Below, piece by piece: positions 1 through 9,929 of a DNA stretch of 64,000 bases (positions within the stretch are counted from its first letter, which is position 1; every line of letters starts with the position of its first letter). The stretch spans positions 1 to 64,000 of the forward strand of contig JAEETD010000002.1 in the NCBI GenBank assembly GCA_016290175.1. The letters are read 5' to 3'. Below the pieces are notes generated by a model. The model had not been told where the DNA came from, did no database searches, and saw only the letters and a program-made list of their open reading frames with translations. The DNA comes from Prevotella sp. Its GTDB lineage: Bacteria > Bacteroidota > Bacteroidia > Bacteroidales > Bacteroidaceae. A program made the position numbers and the translations under genes.

Positions 1-312
<312 letters not shown>

Positions 313-403
313 TACTTTCGCTTATGCGATACTTTCAGATGTAGAAACGTCTGATGCCTGAAGTATTTGCTTCAGTTCTTGTGTGCAAGTTGTCAAACCC
401 CAT

Positions 404-516
<113 letters not shown>

Positions 517-526
517 TTTTTTAAAG

Positions 527-565
527 AAAAGCCCTGAGGATACAATATCTTCGGGGCTTTTTCGT
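527..565 (+). terminator. Rho-independent terminator of the rRNA operon
   Basis: The arms AGCCCTGAGGATA and TATCTTCGGGGCT pair (with G-U pairs) around a 3-nt loop and are followed by TTTTTC. It sits directly after 5S and before the sensor kinase start at 578. Confidence 0.8.
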
Positions 566-577
566 TTATATTATTGT

Positions 578-1768
578 ATGCAGTGGACTGACAGAATTCG
601 ACAAACGAAGATTTTCCTCGTGATAGCAGCAATCGTGATTGCTGTTGTTTCACTGCTTGTATCTCATTTCTTGGTCCGGGATCTTTCTAAGGAGGAACGT
701 CACAAGATGGAGACCTGGGCAGAGGCATTGAATGCCTTGAACAATGCGGATGAAAACACGGATATGTCATTGGTTCTAAATGTTTTACAGAGTAATAATA
801 CGATTCCTGTCATTGTGATGGATGCGGATGGACGGGTGACGGATTATCGTAATATTGATATGGATGCTAAGACGGCAACTGATTCTGATGCTTATGTTCA
901 TCAATATGGGAAGCGGATGTATCATGATGGTAATTTTATAAAAATTCATCTTGGTGATTCTATTGATACTAAAGACTATCAATTGGTGTGTTATGACGAG
1001 TCGACGATGTTAAAACGTTTGGCTCAGTATCCTTATTGGCAATTGGGTATTGTGATGATTTTTGTTGTGGTCGCTATCTTTGCATTATTGGCATCGAAGC
1101 GGGCTGAACAAAATAAAGTATGGGTAGGGCTTTCCAAGGAAACGGCTCATCAACTGGGCACCCCGATTTCGAGTCTGATGGCGTGGGTTGAGATACTGAA
1201 AGAGAATTATCCTGAAGATAAATTAATACCGGAGATGGATAAGGATGTGAAACGATTGGAGTTAATTGCTGAACGCTTTTCAAAGATCGGTTCGCTGCCA
1301 GAACCGGTAGAAGCCTCTATGAATGAGGCACTTTCACATGTGGTCGATTATATGAATCTTCGCACATCGAAGAAGGTGGAAATCGTCAGACATCTTCCTA
1401 AAGAAGAAGTTATCGTCAAAATAAATCCACAACTGTTTGAGTGGGTAATAGAGAATCTTTGCAAGAATGCTGTAGATGCTATGGAGGGAACAGGACGGAT
1501 TGATCTGACCCTGACAGACGAGAATGATCGCGTGGTGATAGAAGTTCACGATAACGGAAAGGGTATCAGGAAGAAGGATATCAAGAATGTATTTACACCA
1601 GGTTTTACCACGAAGAAGCGTGGATGGGGACTTGGTCTTTCATTGGCTAAACGAATCGTCGAGGAATATCATCGGGGACGAATCTTCGTGAAGGAATCGG
1701 AAGTAGGTGTTGGAACGACATTTAGAATAGAGCTGGAAAAAGAGGAAAAAACTGCACAGAAGAGTTGA
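578..1768 (+). CDS. Membrane sensor histidine kinase, orphan
   Basis: A 396-residue sensor kinase that should autophosphorylate on His and pass phosphate to a response regulator. There is a membrane segment at about 11-32, an extracytoplasmic domain of ~120 residues, and a second membrane segment at about 153-173. The H-box ETAHQLGTPISSL follows, with the phospho-accepting His near 191, then N-box ENLCKNAVDAM (~297), G1 DNGKGI (~324), F-box FTPGFTTKK and G2 GWGLGLSLAKRI (~348). The linker from membrane to H-box is short, so there is little room for a HAMP domain. The reading frame is open back to 491 inside 5S; the ATG at 578, after the rRNA terminator and just before the first membrane helix, is the sensible start. 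No response regulator lies in the window, so the partner and signal are unknown. Confidence 0.9.
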   Translation: MQWTDRIRQTKIFLVIAAIVIAVVSLLVSHFLVRDLSKEERHKMETWAEALNALNNADENTDMSLVLNVLQSNNTIPVIVMDADGRVTDYRNIDMDAKTATDSDAYVHQYGKRMYHDGNFIKIHLGDSIDTKDYQLVCYDESTMLKRLAQYPYWQLGIVMIFVVVAIFALLASKRAEQNKVWVGLSKETAHQLGTPISSLMAWVEILKENYPEDKLIPEMDKDVKRLELIAERFSKIGSLPEPVEASMNEALSHVVDYMNLRTSKKVEIVRHLPKEEVIVKINPQLFEWVIENLCKNAVDAMEGTGRIDLTLTDENDRVVIEVHDNGKGIRKKDIKNVFTPGFTTKKRGWGLGLSLAKRIVEEYHRGRIFVKESEVGVGTTFRIELEKEEKTAQKS

Positions 1769-1859
1769 AAGTGTGCGGTTCTTAGAGTTGTCGGAGAATG
1801 AATTGCAATGAAAAACATAAAAAAAGCAAATAAGTGTTTTATATCTGAGAAAATATTTG

Positions 1860-1867
1860 TAACTTTG
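1860..1867 (+). promoter_or_regulatory. Bacteroidetes -7 box TAACTTTG for yceD-rpmF-fabH
   Basis: TAACTTTG followed by GCACCCC fits the TAnnTTTG box used by the Bacteroidetes primary sigma factor. It lies 19 nt before the yceD-like ATG. A -33 TTTG is not clear. Confidence 0.7.
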
Positions 1868-1886
1868 CACCCCAAATAACGAGTAA

Positions 1887-2414
1887 ATGTGTAGTTTAGA
1901 GCAGTTTAAGATAGATTTGAAAAACCAGAAAGACGAGGTGAGGACCTTGGATTTTGATTTGGATAATCATTTCTTTGCCGCTCTTGACGGCTCGGAGGTG
2001 AAGCAGGGGTCTTTGCATGTGTCGGTGTCTATACGCAAGATGACCGGCTTTTATGAACTCCTTTTCAATACCGAGGGCACAGTGACCGTAACTTGTGACC
2101 GTTGTCTTGACGATATGTCCCAACTTATTGAGACTGAAAATCGTCTTGTCGTGAAACTTGGTGCGGCCTACTCCGAGGAAGATGATGTCATTACGGTGGC
2201 AGAGGACGAAGGAATACTCGACACGTCTTGGCTCATCTATGAATTTATTGTGCTGGCTATACCCATCAAGCATGTGCATGCACCTGGCAAGTGCAACCCT
2301 GCGATGAGTCAAGTTCTGGAAGAACTCTCAGCTGACCGAAGCAGCGATGAGGTGTCCGACCAGCCTATAGATCCCCGATGGAGTGCTTTGGAGAAATTAA
2401 AAAATAACAATTAA
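1887..2414 (+). CDS. YceD family protein (DUF177), rRNA-accumulation factor
   Basis: A 175-residue acidic protein of the YceD/DUF177 family. In other bacteria and in plastids this family is needed for 23S rRNA accumulation, and its gene is usually placed directly before rpmF, as here. The conserved pair in TCDRCLD (about 70-76), a later acidic stretch and GKCNPAM fit the family. The gap to rpmF is 15 nt and the -7 box is just upstream, so yceD, rpmF and fabH probably form one unit. Family assignment is firm; the molecular role is known only in outline. Confidence 0.85.
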   Translation: MCSLEQFKIDLKNQKDEVRTLDFDLDNHFFAALDGSEVKQGSLHVSVSIRKMTGFYELLFNTEGTVTVTCDRCLDDMSQLIETENRLVVKLGAAYSEEDDVITVAEDEGILDTSWLIYEFIVLAIPIKHVHAPGKCNPAMSQVLEELSADRSSDEVSDQPIDPRWSALEKLKNNN

Positions 2415-2429
2415 AATTTTAGTATTAAT

Positions 2430-2621
2430 ATGGCACATCCTAAAAGAAGACAATCAAGTACTCGTCAGGCCAAGCGTCGTACTCATGACAAGGCAGTAGC
2501 ACCCACACTGGCAGTATGCCCCAACTGTGGCGCTTACTATGTATATCACACAGTATGCCCCACTTGCGGTTACTATCGTGGAAAGGTGGCTATTAAGATG
2601 GAAGAGGAAGCTGCTGAGTAA
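2430..2621 (+). CDS. rpmF: 50S ribosomal protein L32
   Basis: A 63-residue basic protein starting [17 protein letters not shown], typical of bL32. It keeps the four-cysteine zinc ribbon (CPNCG at ~30-34 and CPTCG at ~43-47), so it is the zinc-binding form. It structures the large ribosomal subunit near the peptidyl-transferase and exit-tunnel region. The stop TAA overlaps the fabH start by one base (TAATG), which suggests translational coupling to the next gene. Confidence 0.97.
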   Translation: MAHPKRRQSSTRQAKRRTHDKAVAPTLAVCPNCGAYYVYHTVCPTCGYYRGKVAIKMEEEAAE

Positions 2622-3628
2622 TGAGCAATAAGATAAGCGCGGTAATCACGGGTATTGGTGGCTATATACCCGATTATGTCCTCACTAATGAGGAATTGTC
2701 GAGGATGGTAGACACCAACGATGAGTGGATTATGACGCGTGTTGGCATCAAGGAGCGCCGTATCCTGACAGAAGAGGGACTCGGCACTTCTTATATGGCC
2801 CGTAAGGCTGCCAAGCAGTTGATGCAAAAGACTGGCGCTGATCCGGATAGTATTGATGCCATCGTCGTGGCCACTTCGACCGCTGATTATAAGTTCCCAT
2901 CGACAGCAAGCATTGTGCTTGGTAAGCTTGGATTGAAGAATGCTTTCGCATTCGATTTCTGGGGTGCTTGTTGTGGATTCCTCTATTCGCTCGATGTGGC
3001 AGCATCGATGGTGAAGAGTGGCAGATGTAAGAAGGTCATCGTTGTCGGTGCCGATAAGATGTCATCGATTGTTGATTATAAAGATCGCCAGACCTGTCCG
3101 CTTTTCGGTGATGGTGCAGCAGCAGTGCTTCTCGAGGCATCGGAAGAGGAGAATATCGGTGTGATGGATTCTCATCTGCGTGCTGACGGAAAAGGTCTTC
3201 CGTTCTTGCATATGAAGGCTGGTGGTTCTGTCTGTCCTCCTTCGCATTTCACGATTGACCATCGTCTGCACTACCTCTATCAGGAGGGTCGCACCGTGTT
3301 CCGTTATGCTGTTACCAATATGAGCGATGATTGTGCCTTGATAGCTGAGCGCAATGGACTGAATAAGGATAATATCCAGTGGATTGTTCCCCATCAGGCC
3401 AATATGCGTATTATCGAGGCAGTAGCAAAGCGTTTGGATCTTTCTATGGATCAGGTGATGGTCAATATAGAGCATCTGGGTAATACCAGTGCTGCTACCA
3501 TTCCGCTTGCTCTGTGGGAGAATGAATCGAAGTTAAGGAAAGGTGATAATATGATTTTCACCGCGTTTGGAGCCGGATTTGTCCACGGAGCATCCTATTA
3601 CAAGTGGGCATACGACGGTGGCCAATAA
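2621..3628 (+). CDS. fabH: 3-oxoacyl-[ACP] synthase III
   Basis: A 335-residue thiolase-fold enzyme that condenses acetyl-CoA (or a branched acyl-CoA) with malonyl-ACP to begin fatty-acid synthesis. The catalytic triad is visible: Cys117 in GACCGFLYS, His258 in VPHQANMRI and Asn288 in [11 protein letters not shown]. The motif GIKERRI near the N terminus fits the CoA-binding region. Two adjacent cysteines (117-118) replace the more usual Cys-Ala. It is coupled to rpmF through a TAATG overlap and followed by a terminator. A branched-chain primer preference would suit a Bacteroidetes but cannot be read from the sequence. Confidence 0.95.
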   Translation: MSNKISAVITGIGGYIPDYVLTNEELSRMVDTNDEWIMTRVGIKERRILTEEGLGTSYMARKAAKQLMQKTGADPDSIDAIVVATSTADYKFPSTASIVLGKLGLKNAFAFDFWGACCGFLYSLDVAASMVKSGRCKKVIVVGADKMSSIVDYKDRQTCPLFGDGAAAVLLEASEEENIGVMDSHLRADGKGLPFLHMKAGGSVCPPSHFTIDHRLHYLYQEGRTVFRYAVTNMSDDCALIAERNGLNKDNIQWIVPHQANMRIIEAVAKRLDLSMDQVMVNIEHLGNTSAATIPLALWENESKLRKGDNMIFTAFGAGFVHGASYYKWAYDGGQ

Positions 3629-3650
3629 ACTTAAAGAAACTATACGAGAA

Positions 3651-3680
3651 AACGCATCCTATTGAAAGATGCGTTTTTTT
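3651..3680 (+). terminator. Terminator after fabH
   Basis: AACGCATC and GATGCGTT pair around a short A/T-rich loop and run into seven T's. It separates the yceD-rpmF-fabH unit from era. Confidence 0.8.
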
Positions 3681-3695
3681 GTCTAAAGAGAGTAT

Positions 3696-4586
3696 ATGCA
3701 TAAGGCTGGATTCGTAAACATTGTTGGAAACCCTAACGTTGGTAAGTCGACGCTGATGAACCAACTTGTGGGAGAGCGCATCAGTATCGCGACGTTCAAG
3801 GCTCAGACCACACGTCACCGTATCATGGGTATCGTCAATACCGATGACATGCAGATTGTGTTCTCAGACACGCCAGGTGTCTTGAAACCGAATTATAAGT
3901 TGCAGGAGTCGATGCTCGCTTTCTCAGAATCTGCTTTGCAGGATGCTGATGTGTTGTTATATGTAACTGATGTGGTGGAGAATCCAGAGAAGAACATGGA
4001 TTTTCTTAGGAAAGTTCAGAAGATGGACACACCAATTCTTCTGCTTATCAATAAGATTGACGAATTAAGGGAGAATAGTCAGCAAGCCCTTGCAGAAATC
4101 GTAGAGAAGTGGCATGCGCTGTTGCCTAAAGCAGAGATCCTTCCGATATCTGCGAAGAATAAGTTTGGTATTGATATGCTGCTGAAGCGTATTCAGGAAC
4201 TGTTGCCCGAGAGTCCTGCCTATTTTGATAAGGATCAGCTGACGGATAAGCCTGCCCGATTCTTTGTTTCAGAGATTATCCGCGAGAAGATACTGCTCTA
4301 TTACGATAAGGAGATTCCATATTCTGTTGAGGTACGAGTGGAAAGCTTTAAGGAAGACGAGAAGCATATCCATATCAATGCGTTGATCTATGTGGAGCGT
4401 GACAGTCAGAAAGGTATCATTATCGGCCATCAGGGAGTGGCTCTCAAGAAGGTGAGCACAGAGGCGCGCAAATCATTGGAGAAGTTCTTTGGTAAGCCGA
4501 TCTTCCTTGAAATCTTTGTGAAGGTGGATAAAGATTGGCGCTCGTCAGAGCGGGAATTGGATAACTTTGGTTATAATCCGGATTAA
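3696..4586 (+). CDS. era: GTPase Era
   Basis: A 296-residue GTPase that binds the 3' end of 16S rRNA during 30S assembly. G1 GNPNVGKST is at 11-19, the G3 motif reads DTPG and the G4 motif NKID. The C-terminal KH domain holds [14 protein letters not shown], the RNA-binding loop. Length is normal for the family. The gene begins just after the fabH terminator; der follows after 10 nt, and pairing of era with der is common in Bacteroidales. Confidence 0.96.
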   Translation: MHKAGFVNIVGNPNVGKSTLMNQLVGERISIATFKAQTTRHRIMGIVNTDDMQIVFSDTPGVLKPNYKLQESMLAFSESALQDADVLLYVTDVVENPEKNMDFLRKVQKMDTPILLLINKIDELRENSQQALAEIVEKWHALLPKAEILPISAKNKFGIDMLLKRIQELLPESPAYFDKDQLTDKPARFFVSEIIREKILLYYDKEIPYSVEVRVESFKEDEKHIHINALIYVERDSQKGIIIGHQGVALKKVSTEARKSLEKFFGKPIFLEIFVKVDKDWRSSERELDNFGYNPD

Positions 4587-4596
4587 ATATAATAAT

Positions 4597-5910
4597 ATGG
4601 GTAATTTAGTAGCAATTGTAGGACGTCCCAATGTGGGTAAGTCGACGCTTTTCAACAGATTGACGAAAAGTCGTCAGGCTATTGTCAGCGATGAAGCTGG
4701 TACCACGCGTGACCGCCAATATGGCAAGTGTGATTGGAATGGTCGCGAGTTCTCTGTCGTTGATACAGGTGGCTGGGTTGTCAATTCTGATGATATATTC
4801 GAGGAGGAAATCCGTAAGCAGGTGATCATTGCGACGGAAGAGGCTGATTTGGTGCTTTTTGTCTGCGACATCAAGAATGGTGTGACAGATTGGGATATGG
4901 ACGTGGCACAGATTCTGCGTCGCGCCAAGTTGCCTGTTCTTCTAGTGGCAAATAAGGCCGATGACAATAAGAATCTCTATGATCAATACGAGTTCTATAA
5001 TCTTGGTCTTGGCGATCCTTACTGCATCAGCGCTGCAACGGGAAGTGGTACGGGCGATTTGCTCGACAAGGTATTGGAGATGTTGCCAGAGAAGAACTCT
5101 GACCAGTTGGAGGAAGGTATCCCTCGTTTTGCTGTTGTTGGACGTCCGAATGCAGGGAAATCCAGTATCATCAACGCATTCATAGGCGAAGAACGCAATA
5201 TTGTCACAGAGATAGCTGGTACCACGCGTGATTCCATCTATACCCGTTACGATAAATTCGGCTTTGACTTCTATCTTGTGGATACAGCAGGTATCCGTCG
5301 TAAGAATAAGGTGACGGAAGATCTGGAGTTCTATAGTGTGATGCGTTCCATCCGTGCGATTGAGAACTCGGATGTCTGTATCCTGATGATTGATGCCACA
5401 CGAGGCATTGAGGCACAGGATATGAATATTTTCCAGCTGATTCAGAAGAACAACAAGAGTCTGGTGGTGGTGGTCAACAAGTGGGATCTCGTAGAAGACA
5501 AGAGCCAGGTAGTTATCGATACCTTCGAGAATGCCATCCGTAAACGTATGGCTCCGTTCGTAGATTTCCCCATTATCTTTGCATCGGCATTGACCAAGCA
5601 GCGTATCTTCAAGGTGCTTGAGACCGCCAAGCAGGTTTACCTGAACCGTAAGGCACGTATTGGTACGACGAAGCTCAACGAGGTAATGCTGCCATTGATT
5701 GAGGCCTTCCCGCCCCCCTCCATCAAGGGAAAGTATATTAAGATTAAGTATGTGTCGCAGGTTCCTGATACGCAGATACCGACATTTGTGTTCTATGCCA
5801 ACCTGCCTCAATATGTTAAAGAGCCCTATAAGCGCTTTTTGGAGAATAAGATCCGTGAGAACTGGACACTGACAGGCTCACCTATTAATGTGTTTATCCG
5901 TCAGAAGTAG
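4597..5910 (+). CDS. der: Ribosome-assembly GTPase Der (EngA)
   Basis: A 437-residue protein with two tandem GTPase domains and a C-terminal KH-like domain, which acts in 50S subunit assembly. The first G1 loop GRPNVGKST is at 8-16 and the second GRPNAGKSS near 182. Each domain has its DTGG or DTAG G3 and an NKAD or NKWD G4 motif. The ATG at 4597 is chosen because [12 protein letters not shown] is the family N terminus; an upstream in-frame start at 4567 would overlap era and add residues not seen in the family. Confidence 0.96.
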   Translation: MGNLVAIVGRPNVGKSTLFNRLTKSRQAIVSDEAGTTRDRQYGKCDWNGREFSVVDTGGWVVNSDDIFEEEIRKQVIIATEEADLVLFVCDIKNGVTDWDMDVAQILRRAKLPVLLVANKADDNKNLYDQYEFYNLGLGDPYCISAATGSGTGDLLDKVLEMLPEKNSDQLEEGIPRFAVVGRPNAGKSSIINAFIGEERNIVTEIAGTTRDSIYTRYDKFGFDFYLVDTAGIRRKNKVTEDLEFYSVMRSIRAIENSDVCILMIDATRGIEAQDMNIFQLIQKNNKSLVVVVNKWDLVEDKSQVVIDTFENAIRKRMAPFVDFPIIFASALTKQRIFKVLETAKQVYLNRKARIGTTKLNEVMLPLIEAFPPPSIKGKYIKIKYVSQVPDTQIPTFVFYANLPQYVKEPYKRFLENKIRENWTLTGSPINVFIRQK

Positions 5911-5911
5911 C

Positions 5912-6298
5912 ATGAAATACCTGCCCGCCTTCATATTGACATTGTTGTTGTATATGGCTTGTGCTAATCCCTCGCCAGAGGAGATGGCATCCATTGCTGC
6001 AAAGGGCTATTATAACCATCTTGTGAATGGCGAATATGAGGCTTTCTTGGAAGGAAAGGAAGGGGCAGATAGTTTGTCTGACGATTATCGGGAACAGTTG
6101 CTGACGAGCTATCGTCAGTTTATGGCGCAGCAGAATCGGGATCATCATGGGATACTCGACATTCGGATATCAAATGCAGTAACCGATACTGTATTGCAAT
6201 ATACGAATGTGTTTCTGGTTTTGTGTTTTGGTGATTCAGTAAATGAGGAAATCGTTGTGCCAATGGTAGAACGGAATGGAAGTTGGAGAATGAAATAA
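5912..6298 (+). CDS. Small lipoprotein of unknown function
   Basis: A 128-residue protein starting MKYLPAFILTLLLYMACANP: a signal peptide ending in a lipobox (YMAC), so the mature protein should begin with a lipid-modified Cys. The rest (SPEEMASIAAKGYYNHLVNGEYEAF and onward) has the helix-then-sheet look of small DUF4878/NTF2-like lipoproteins, but this is a resemblance only. It starts 2 nt after the der stop and is followed after 7 nt by the next gene, so it shares the era-der transcript. The start at 5912 is preferred to an in-frame ATG inside der because it opens the signal peptide. Confidence 0.8.
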   Translation: MKYLPAFILTLLLYMACANPSPEEMASIAAKGYYNHLVNGEYEAFLEGKEGADSLSDDYREQLLTSYRQFMAQQNRDHHGILDIRISNAVTDTVLQYTNVFLVLCFGDSVNEEIVVPMVERNGSWRMK

Positions 6299-6305
6299 TC
6301 AAAAT

Positions 6306-7316
6306 ATGAAAGGATTAGTATTATCTGTTTTTATAACTATGTGCGGTCTTCCTGCATCAGCACAAAGTTCCTTACAGGAGACTCTCGATGAATACCACAT
6401 GTTTAATCATCTGGATGCCTCTGTCACTTTAGGTACGACGGGTATCGGATTTGATCTTGCTACACCTGTTACTAATTATGCGCAGTTGCGAGTAGGCTAT
6501 TCTTTTATGCCTTCTTTCCACAAAAGCATGTATTTTGGTGTTCAGGTGGGTGATACCCCCGAGAACAAGTACGATGCGAACGGAAATCGTGTAGAGACGA
6601 AGTTCGAAAAAATGGCACGTGTCTTAAAGCAGGTAACGGGGTATGAGGCTCAGGATGAGGTCGAGATGATTGGACGACCGTTGTATCATAACCTAAAGGT
6701 CATGGTAGATGTGTTTCCCTTTCAACAAGATAAGCGCTGGCATGTGACTGCGGGTTTCTTCCTTGGCCCTTCAAAGATTGCGGAAGCCTATAATTCTACG
6801 GAAGCCATGCCTTCATTATTGGCAGTGGGCGTCTATAACTCTTTCCGAGAACGTACTTTAGCTTCTTATGAGGAAGGTTGGCCATATCCGCCTGTTATTT
6901 CAGTAGCAGGCTGGGATCTGACGGATGAAAAGATTATCGAAGAACTGGCTAAGCGTTTTCAGAGCTATGGACGGATGGGTATGCGTGTTGGTAATTTTGA
7001 TGATGGTTCAACCTATTTGATGGAACCAGGAGATGATGGTATGGTGAGAGCCTCCATGAAGGTGAATGCCTTTAAGCCTTATCTTGGCATTGGTTACGGG
7101 GGGCGTCTTCTTAAGAATAACGATAGATTTCATATTGCAGTCGATCTTGGCGCTATGTTCTGGGGTGGTTCACCTCGTATCGTTACTCATGAGGGTGTTG
7201 ATTTGACCCGCGACGTGAGTGATATTAGTGGAAAAGTAGGCGATTATGTACGTCTGGCAAAGATATTTAAAGTCATGCCAGTCCTCGATGTCCGTTTTGT
7301 ATACAATATTTTTTGA
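6306..7316 (+). CDS. Exported protein, probable outer-membrane barrel, unknown function
   Basis: A 336-residue protein with a cleavable signal peptide (MKGLVLSVFITMCGLPASAQ). The mature part is rich in alternating hydrophobic/aromatic stretches (GTTGIGFDLATPV, YAQLRVGYSFMPSF, KPYLGIGYGGRLL) and ends PVLDVRFVYNIF, with a terminal Phe as in outer-membrane beta-barrels. I do not recognise a named family. It is the last gene of the era-der transcript and ends just before a 28-bp perfect hairpin. Confidence 0.75.
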   Translation: MKGLVLSVFITMCGLPASAQSSLQETLDEYHMFNHLDASVTLGTTGIGFDLATPVTNYAQLRVGYSFMPSFHKSMYFGVQVGDTPENKYDANGNRVETKFEKMARVLKQVTGYEAQDEVEMIGRPLYHNLKVMVDVFPFQQDKRWHVTAGFFLGPSKIAEAYNSTEAMPSLLAVGVYNSFRERTLASYEEGWPYPPVISVAGWDLTDEKIIEELAKRFQSYGRMGMRVGNFDDGSTYLMEPGDDGMVRASMKVNAFKPYLGIGYGGRLLKNNDRFHIAVDLGAMFWGGSPRIVTHEGVDLTRDVSDISGKVGDYVRLAKIFKVMPVLDVRFVYNIF

Positions 7317-7352
7317 TATTCCAGACAAGTGGCTACTCTTTGTGAATAAGCG

Positions 7353-7416
7353 TATCTTGTCTAATAAAAAGAGGCTCTTAATTTTTTATAAGAGCCTCTT
7401 TTTATTAGACAAGATA
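7353..7416. terminator. Bidirectional terminator, 28-bp perfect inverted repeat
   Basis: The arms 7353-7380 and 7389-7416 are perfect reverse complements with an 8-nt loop. A and T runs lie inside the arms, so both strands give a hairpin with U-rich flank. It lies between the convergent genes ending at 7316 and 7432 and should stop both. It is much longer than needed for a terminator. Confidence 0.85.
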
Positions 7417-7431
7417 CTATCTTAATCTTAA

Positions 7432-8700
7432 TTATCTGATCACCTGTTTCTTACCGTTGATGATATAGATACCGTTAGGTAGTCCATCAGTGTTGTTGTC
7501 TTCCTTAACTTTCACACCAGTCAGTGTGTAAATACCTGACTTGGAGGATTCTTCAGCTGTGACTTTGCTGATACTCAATGCTACCTGATATTCCTCGGGA
7601 GATAACAATTTGATTTTAGTAGCAGATGCCTCTGATGCATTGATTTTCAGATAAGCGCTGTTTGCAGGAATATACTTGTGCGTTCCAGTTTGGGAACCAT
7701 TGACTTTCAGGGCATTGTCGTTGTTATCAACAAATCCCAGTTTGCCGTCCTCTGTCTGTCCAAGAACGCGCATGGTCTTGGTGTCAAACTCAAGAGCGTT
7801 CTTGAGGTCTGGATTAGGAAGCTCATACGTTTTTTTGTATGTTGTATATTCTATATAGCAGAAGTATCTGCCTACCAATTTGTTTGTATCAGTGATTTTG
7901 TTGACTTGATCCGTCAGGATTTTGACCTTGTTATTTGCGATACTATTTGAACTACATTCAATAATCACTGGGGTTTCTGCAGGAATCTTACCATCGGTAA
8001 TTTCTTTTAGTTCTGCTACAGGTTCTGCGACTTTATCAAATTTATAGGCATCTACGTAGTAAGCTTTCATGCCTGTAGGTAACTCTATGGCATAGTCCGC
8101 ATAGAAAGTTGTGTAATATTTGTCTCCAATCTGTACGCCTTTGCTTGGATCTATTCCTAAATAGTGAGTTTCATTATCTATTTTTTCGAAAGTCCAATTC
8201 GTATAACCCTCAAAGTCTTTGAATTTACTTCTTCCTATGACGCTGCAGTTTGAGTCGTCATATTTGTCGTCATCATTAAATTCAACAAGAAATGCTTCTG
8301 TGGATACTCCACTTTCATTAATTTTGGTATAAAGATAACCGTTCCTTTCCAATAGTTGATATCCTTGTGTCAAAGATTTGGTATCCATTCCCTGGCCTTT
8401 GATATTCAGACCTTCCGCAGTACTTCCGGAGATATAAAGAATAGTAGAGGGATTTCCATCTTTCTTCTTAACCGTTTCAAGTGCGGATACTGGAATCTCA
8501 AAACCATAAGCAGAAGTTGTGATCAGATTCAGAACTTTACTCTTGGAATTGTATCGTTCCTCTACTCCATTGTTTGCTATGGAAATATACCTTTTTGCCG
8601 GTCCTTGATTTTGGACTCTGTAATAGCCAGGACCTGTATACTGTGCAAACAGGGGGAATGCCATCATGGCTGTTATAAAAGTAAGTAATGCTTTTTTCAT
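7432..8700 (-). CDS. Secreted protein with Prevotella-type C-terminal domain
   Basis: A 422-residue exported protein (signal peptide MKKALLTFITAMMAFPLFAQ). The body holds a GYYRVQNQGPAKRYISIAN start, like lectin-like or ricin-type folds in many Prevotella secreted proteins, but no catalytic motif was seen. The C terminus reads SGIYTLTGVKVKEDNN then LPNGIYIINGKKQVIR, a short beta-rich ending shared by many secreted proteins of this group and resembling type IX secretion sorting domains. Whether it is a real sorting signal is inference. The gene is downstream of the OmpA-like gene but separated from it by a terminator. Confidence 0.75.
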   Translation of the reverse strand: MKKALLTFITAMMAFPLFAQYTGPGYYRVQNQGPAKRYISIANNGVEERYNSKSKVLNLITTSAYGFEIPVSALETVKKKDGNPSTILYISGSTAEGLNIKGQGMDTKSLTQGYQLLERNGYLYTKINESGVSTEAFLVEFNDDDKYDDSNCSVIGRSKFKDFEGYTNWTFEKIDNETHYLGIDPSKGVQIGDKYYTTFYADYAIELPTGMKAYYVDAYKFDKVAEPVAELKEITDGKIPAETPVIIECSSNSIANNKVKILTDQVNKITDTNKLVGRYFCYIEYTTYKKTYELPNPDLKNALEFDTKTMRVLGQTEDGKLGFVDNNDNALKVNGSQTGTHKYIPANSAYLKINASEASATKIKLLSPEEYQVALSISKVTAEESSKSGIYTLTGVKVKEDNNTDGLPNGIYIINGKKQVIR

Positions 8701-8710
8701 ATGCTTTTAT

Positions 8711-8764
8711 TTAAAAAGCCCAACCCTACGTTCTTCCTCTTTCGATTCCGACGCCGGGTTGGGC
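8711..8764 (-). terminator. Terminator after the OmpA-like gene
   Basis: The arms GCCCAACCC (8718-8726) and GGGTTGGGC (8756-8764) pair across a 29-nt loop. On the minus strand the hairpin runs into TTTTT. It should reduce read-through from the OmpA-like gene into the secreted-protein gene at 8700. Confidence 0.75.
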
Positions 8765-8787
8765 ATTGTTATTGTTTCTTATTCAAA

Positions 8788-9900
8788 TTACTCGGCAATA
8801 CAGATGCTAACACGGTTCATATCGTTCTCAGCGAACGGCTGAACACGAGCACCCTTGCTGTCGTAAGATATGCGGTCAGCAGAGATGGAGTACTGCTCCT
8901 TCAGAGCCTTCACAACTGCATCTGCACGCTGGGCAGCGAGACGATCGTTAATCTTGTCGTTACCAGTACCGGCATCAGCATAGCCTGTTACAACCACCTT
9001 TGCGTTGGGGTACTTGTTCAGGTAGTCAGCAATATCCTTCACCTTGCCAGCCTCTGAGTCCTGAATCTTGAAAGAATTAATCTTGAAGAATACATCACGA
9101 CGGATAGGCTCGATGACAGGTGCCTGAACGGGTGCGGGAACTTCCACAACCTTCTCGACCACCTTCTCTACATAGCGGATCTCGGGCTCTGGTGCAGGGA
9201 TAACACGGGTGGTATAGGTCGGACCAAGGTTGATCTTCACACCAGCGAGGGCGTTGAAATACCAATCCCAGTTATCTGCATTCTTAGAGTTGTACTTGTC
9301 GCTAAGAGTGTTGGCGCTTACTTCGATACCAAAGCTGATAGCGTCGCTCAGCTTGAAATCAGCTGTGATACCACCCTGTGCGAACGGACGAATCTTTGAA
9401 CCATCCCAAAGATATTCCAGTGTGTTCACACCATGCTTTGCACCCATGTCTCTCTGTGCATCAGCAGCTTTATCATTGCTAAAGCCGATGTTGGCACCAC
9501 CACCAAGGAACAAACCGAAGTTGAATACACGGTTGGGATTATAACCACAGAATGCGTTTGAGAGATTAATTGTCAGGTCAAGAGACGGAGCAACATACTT
9601 CCAATCCCAGAGATACTTCTCATTGTTGATCTCTGAACCAGCCTTGCTCTGCCAAGCATTCACAGCGAGGCGAAGACCGAAGACGGGGCTTAACTGACGA
9701 CCGAGAGCGGCCTGAACATTGTATGAATTCAAATCACCGAAATCAACCTCACCCAGCGTGTGCTGAAGTCCTACAGGCTGTATCTGTACATACCAGTGAG
9801 GATTGAAAACGTATTCAGTCTTAGGCTGCTGATCCTGTGCGGATGCTGAGAGGAAACCCAGCGCCAGCAGGCAAGACATTATTGTTTTCTTCATTTTCAT
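8788..9900 (-). CDS. OmpA family outer-membrane protein
   Basis: A 370-residue protein with signal peptide MKMKKTIMSCLLALGFLSASAQ, an N-terminal beta-barrel of about 200 residues, a Pro/Glu linker (PAPEPEIRYVEKVVEKVVEV) and a C-terminal OmpA-like domain. That domain carries VTGYADAGTGNDKINDRLAA, with the Asp and Arg residues that bind diaminopimelate in peptidoglycan. It should tie the outer membrane to the cell wall. It starts 29 nt after the coiled-coil lipoprotein gene, so the two are probably cotranscribed. The protein at 59642 is a close paralogue: the last ~80 residues are nearly the same in both. Confidence 0.92.
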   Translation of the reverse strand: MKMKKTIMSCLLALGFLSASAQDQQPKTEYVFNPHWYVQIQPVGLQHTLGEVDFGDLNSYNVQAALGRQLSPVFGLRLAVNAWQSKAGSEINNEKYLWDWKYVAPSLDLTINLSNAFCGYNPNRVFNFGLFLGGGANIGFSNDKAADAQRDMGAKHGVNTLEYLWDGSKIRPFAQGGITADFKLSDAISFGIEVSANTLSDKYNSKNADNWDWYFNALAGVKINLGPTYTTRVIPAPEPEIRYVEKVVEKVVEVPAPVQAPVIEPIRRDVFFKINSFKIQDSEAGKVKDIADYLNKYPNAKVVVTGYADAGTGNDKINDRLAAQRADAVVKALKEQYSISADRISYDSKGARVQPFAENDMNRVSICIAE

Positions 9901-9929
9901 ATTCTCTAAAGTTTTGAACTCTTAAATAA

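Noticed and set aside
4942..5811. 289-codon minus-strand frame across der
   Set aside because: It is fully inside a conserved essential gene on the other strand and shows no domain.
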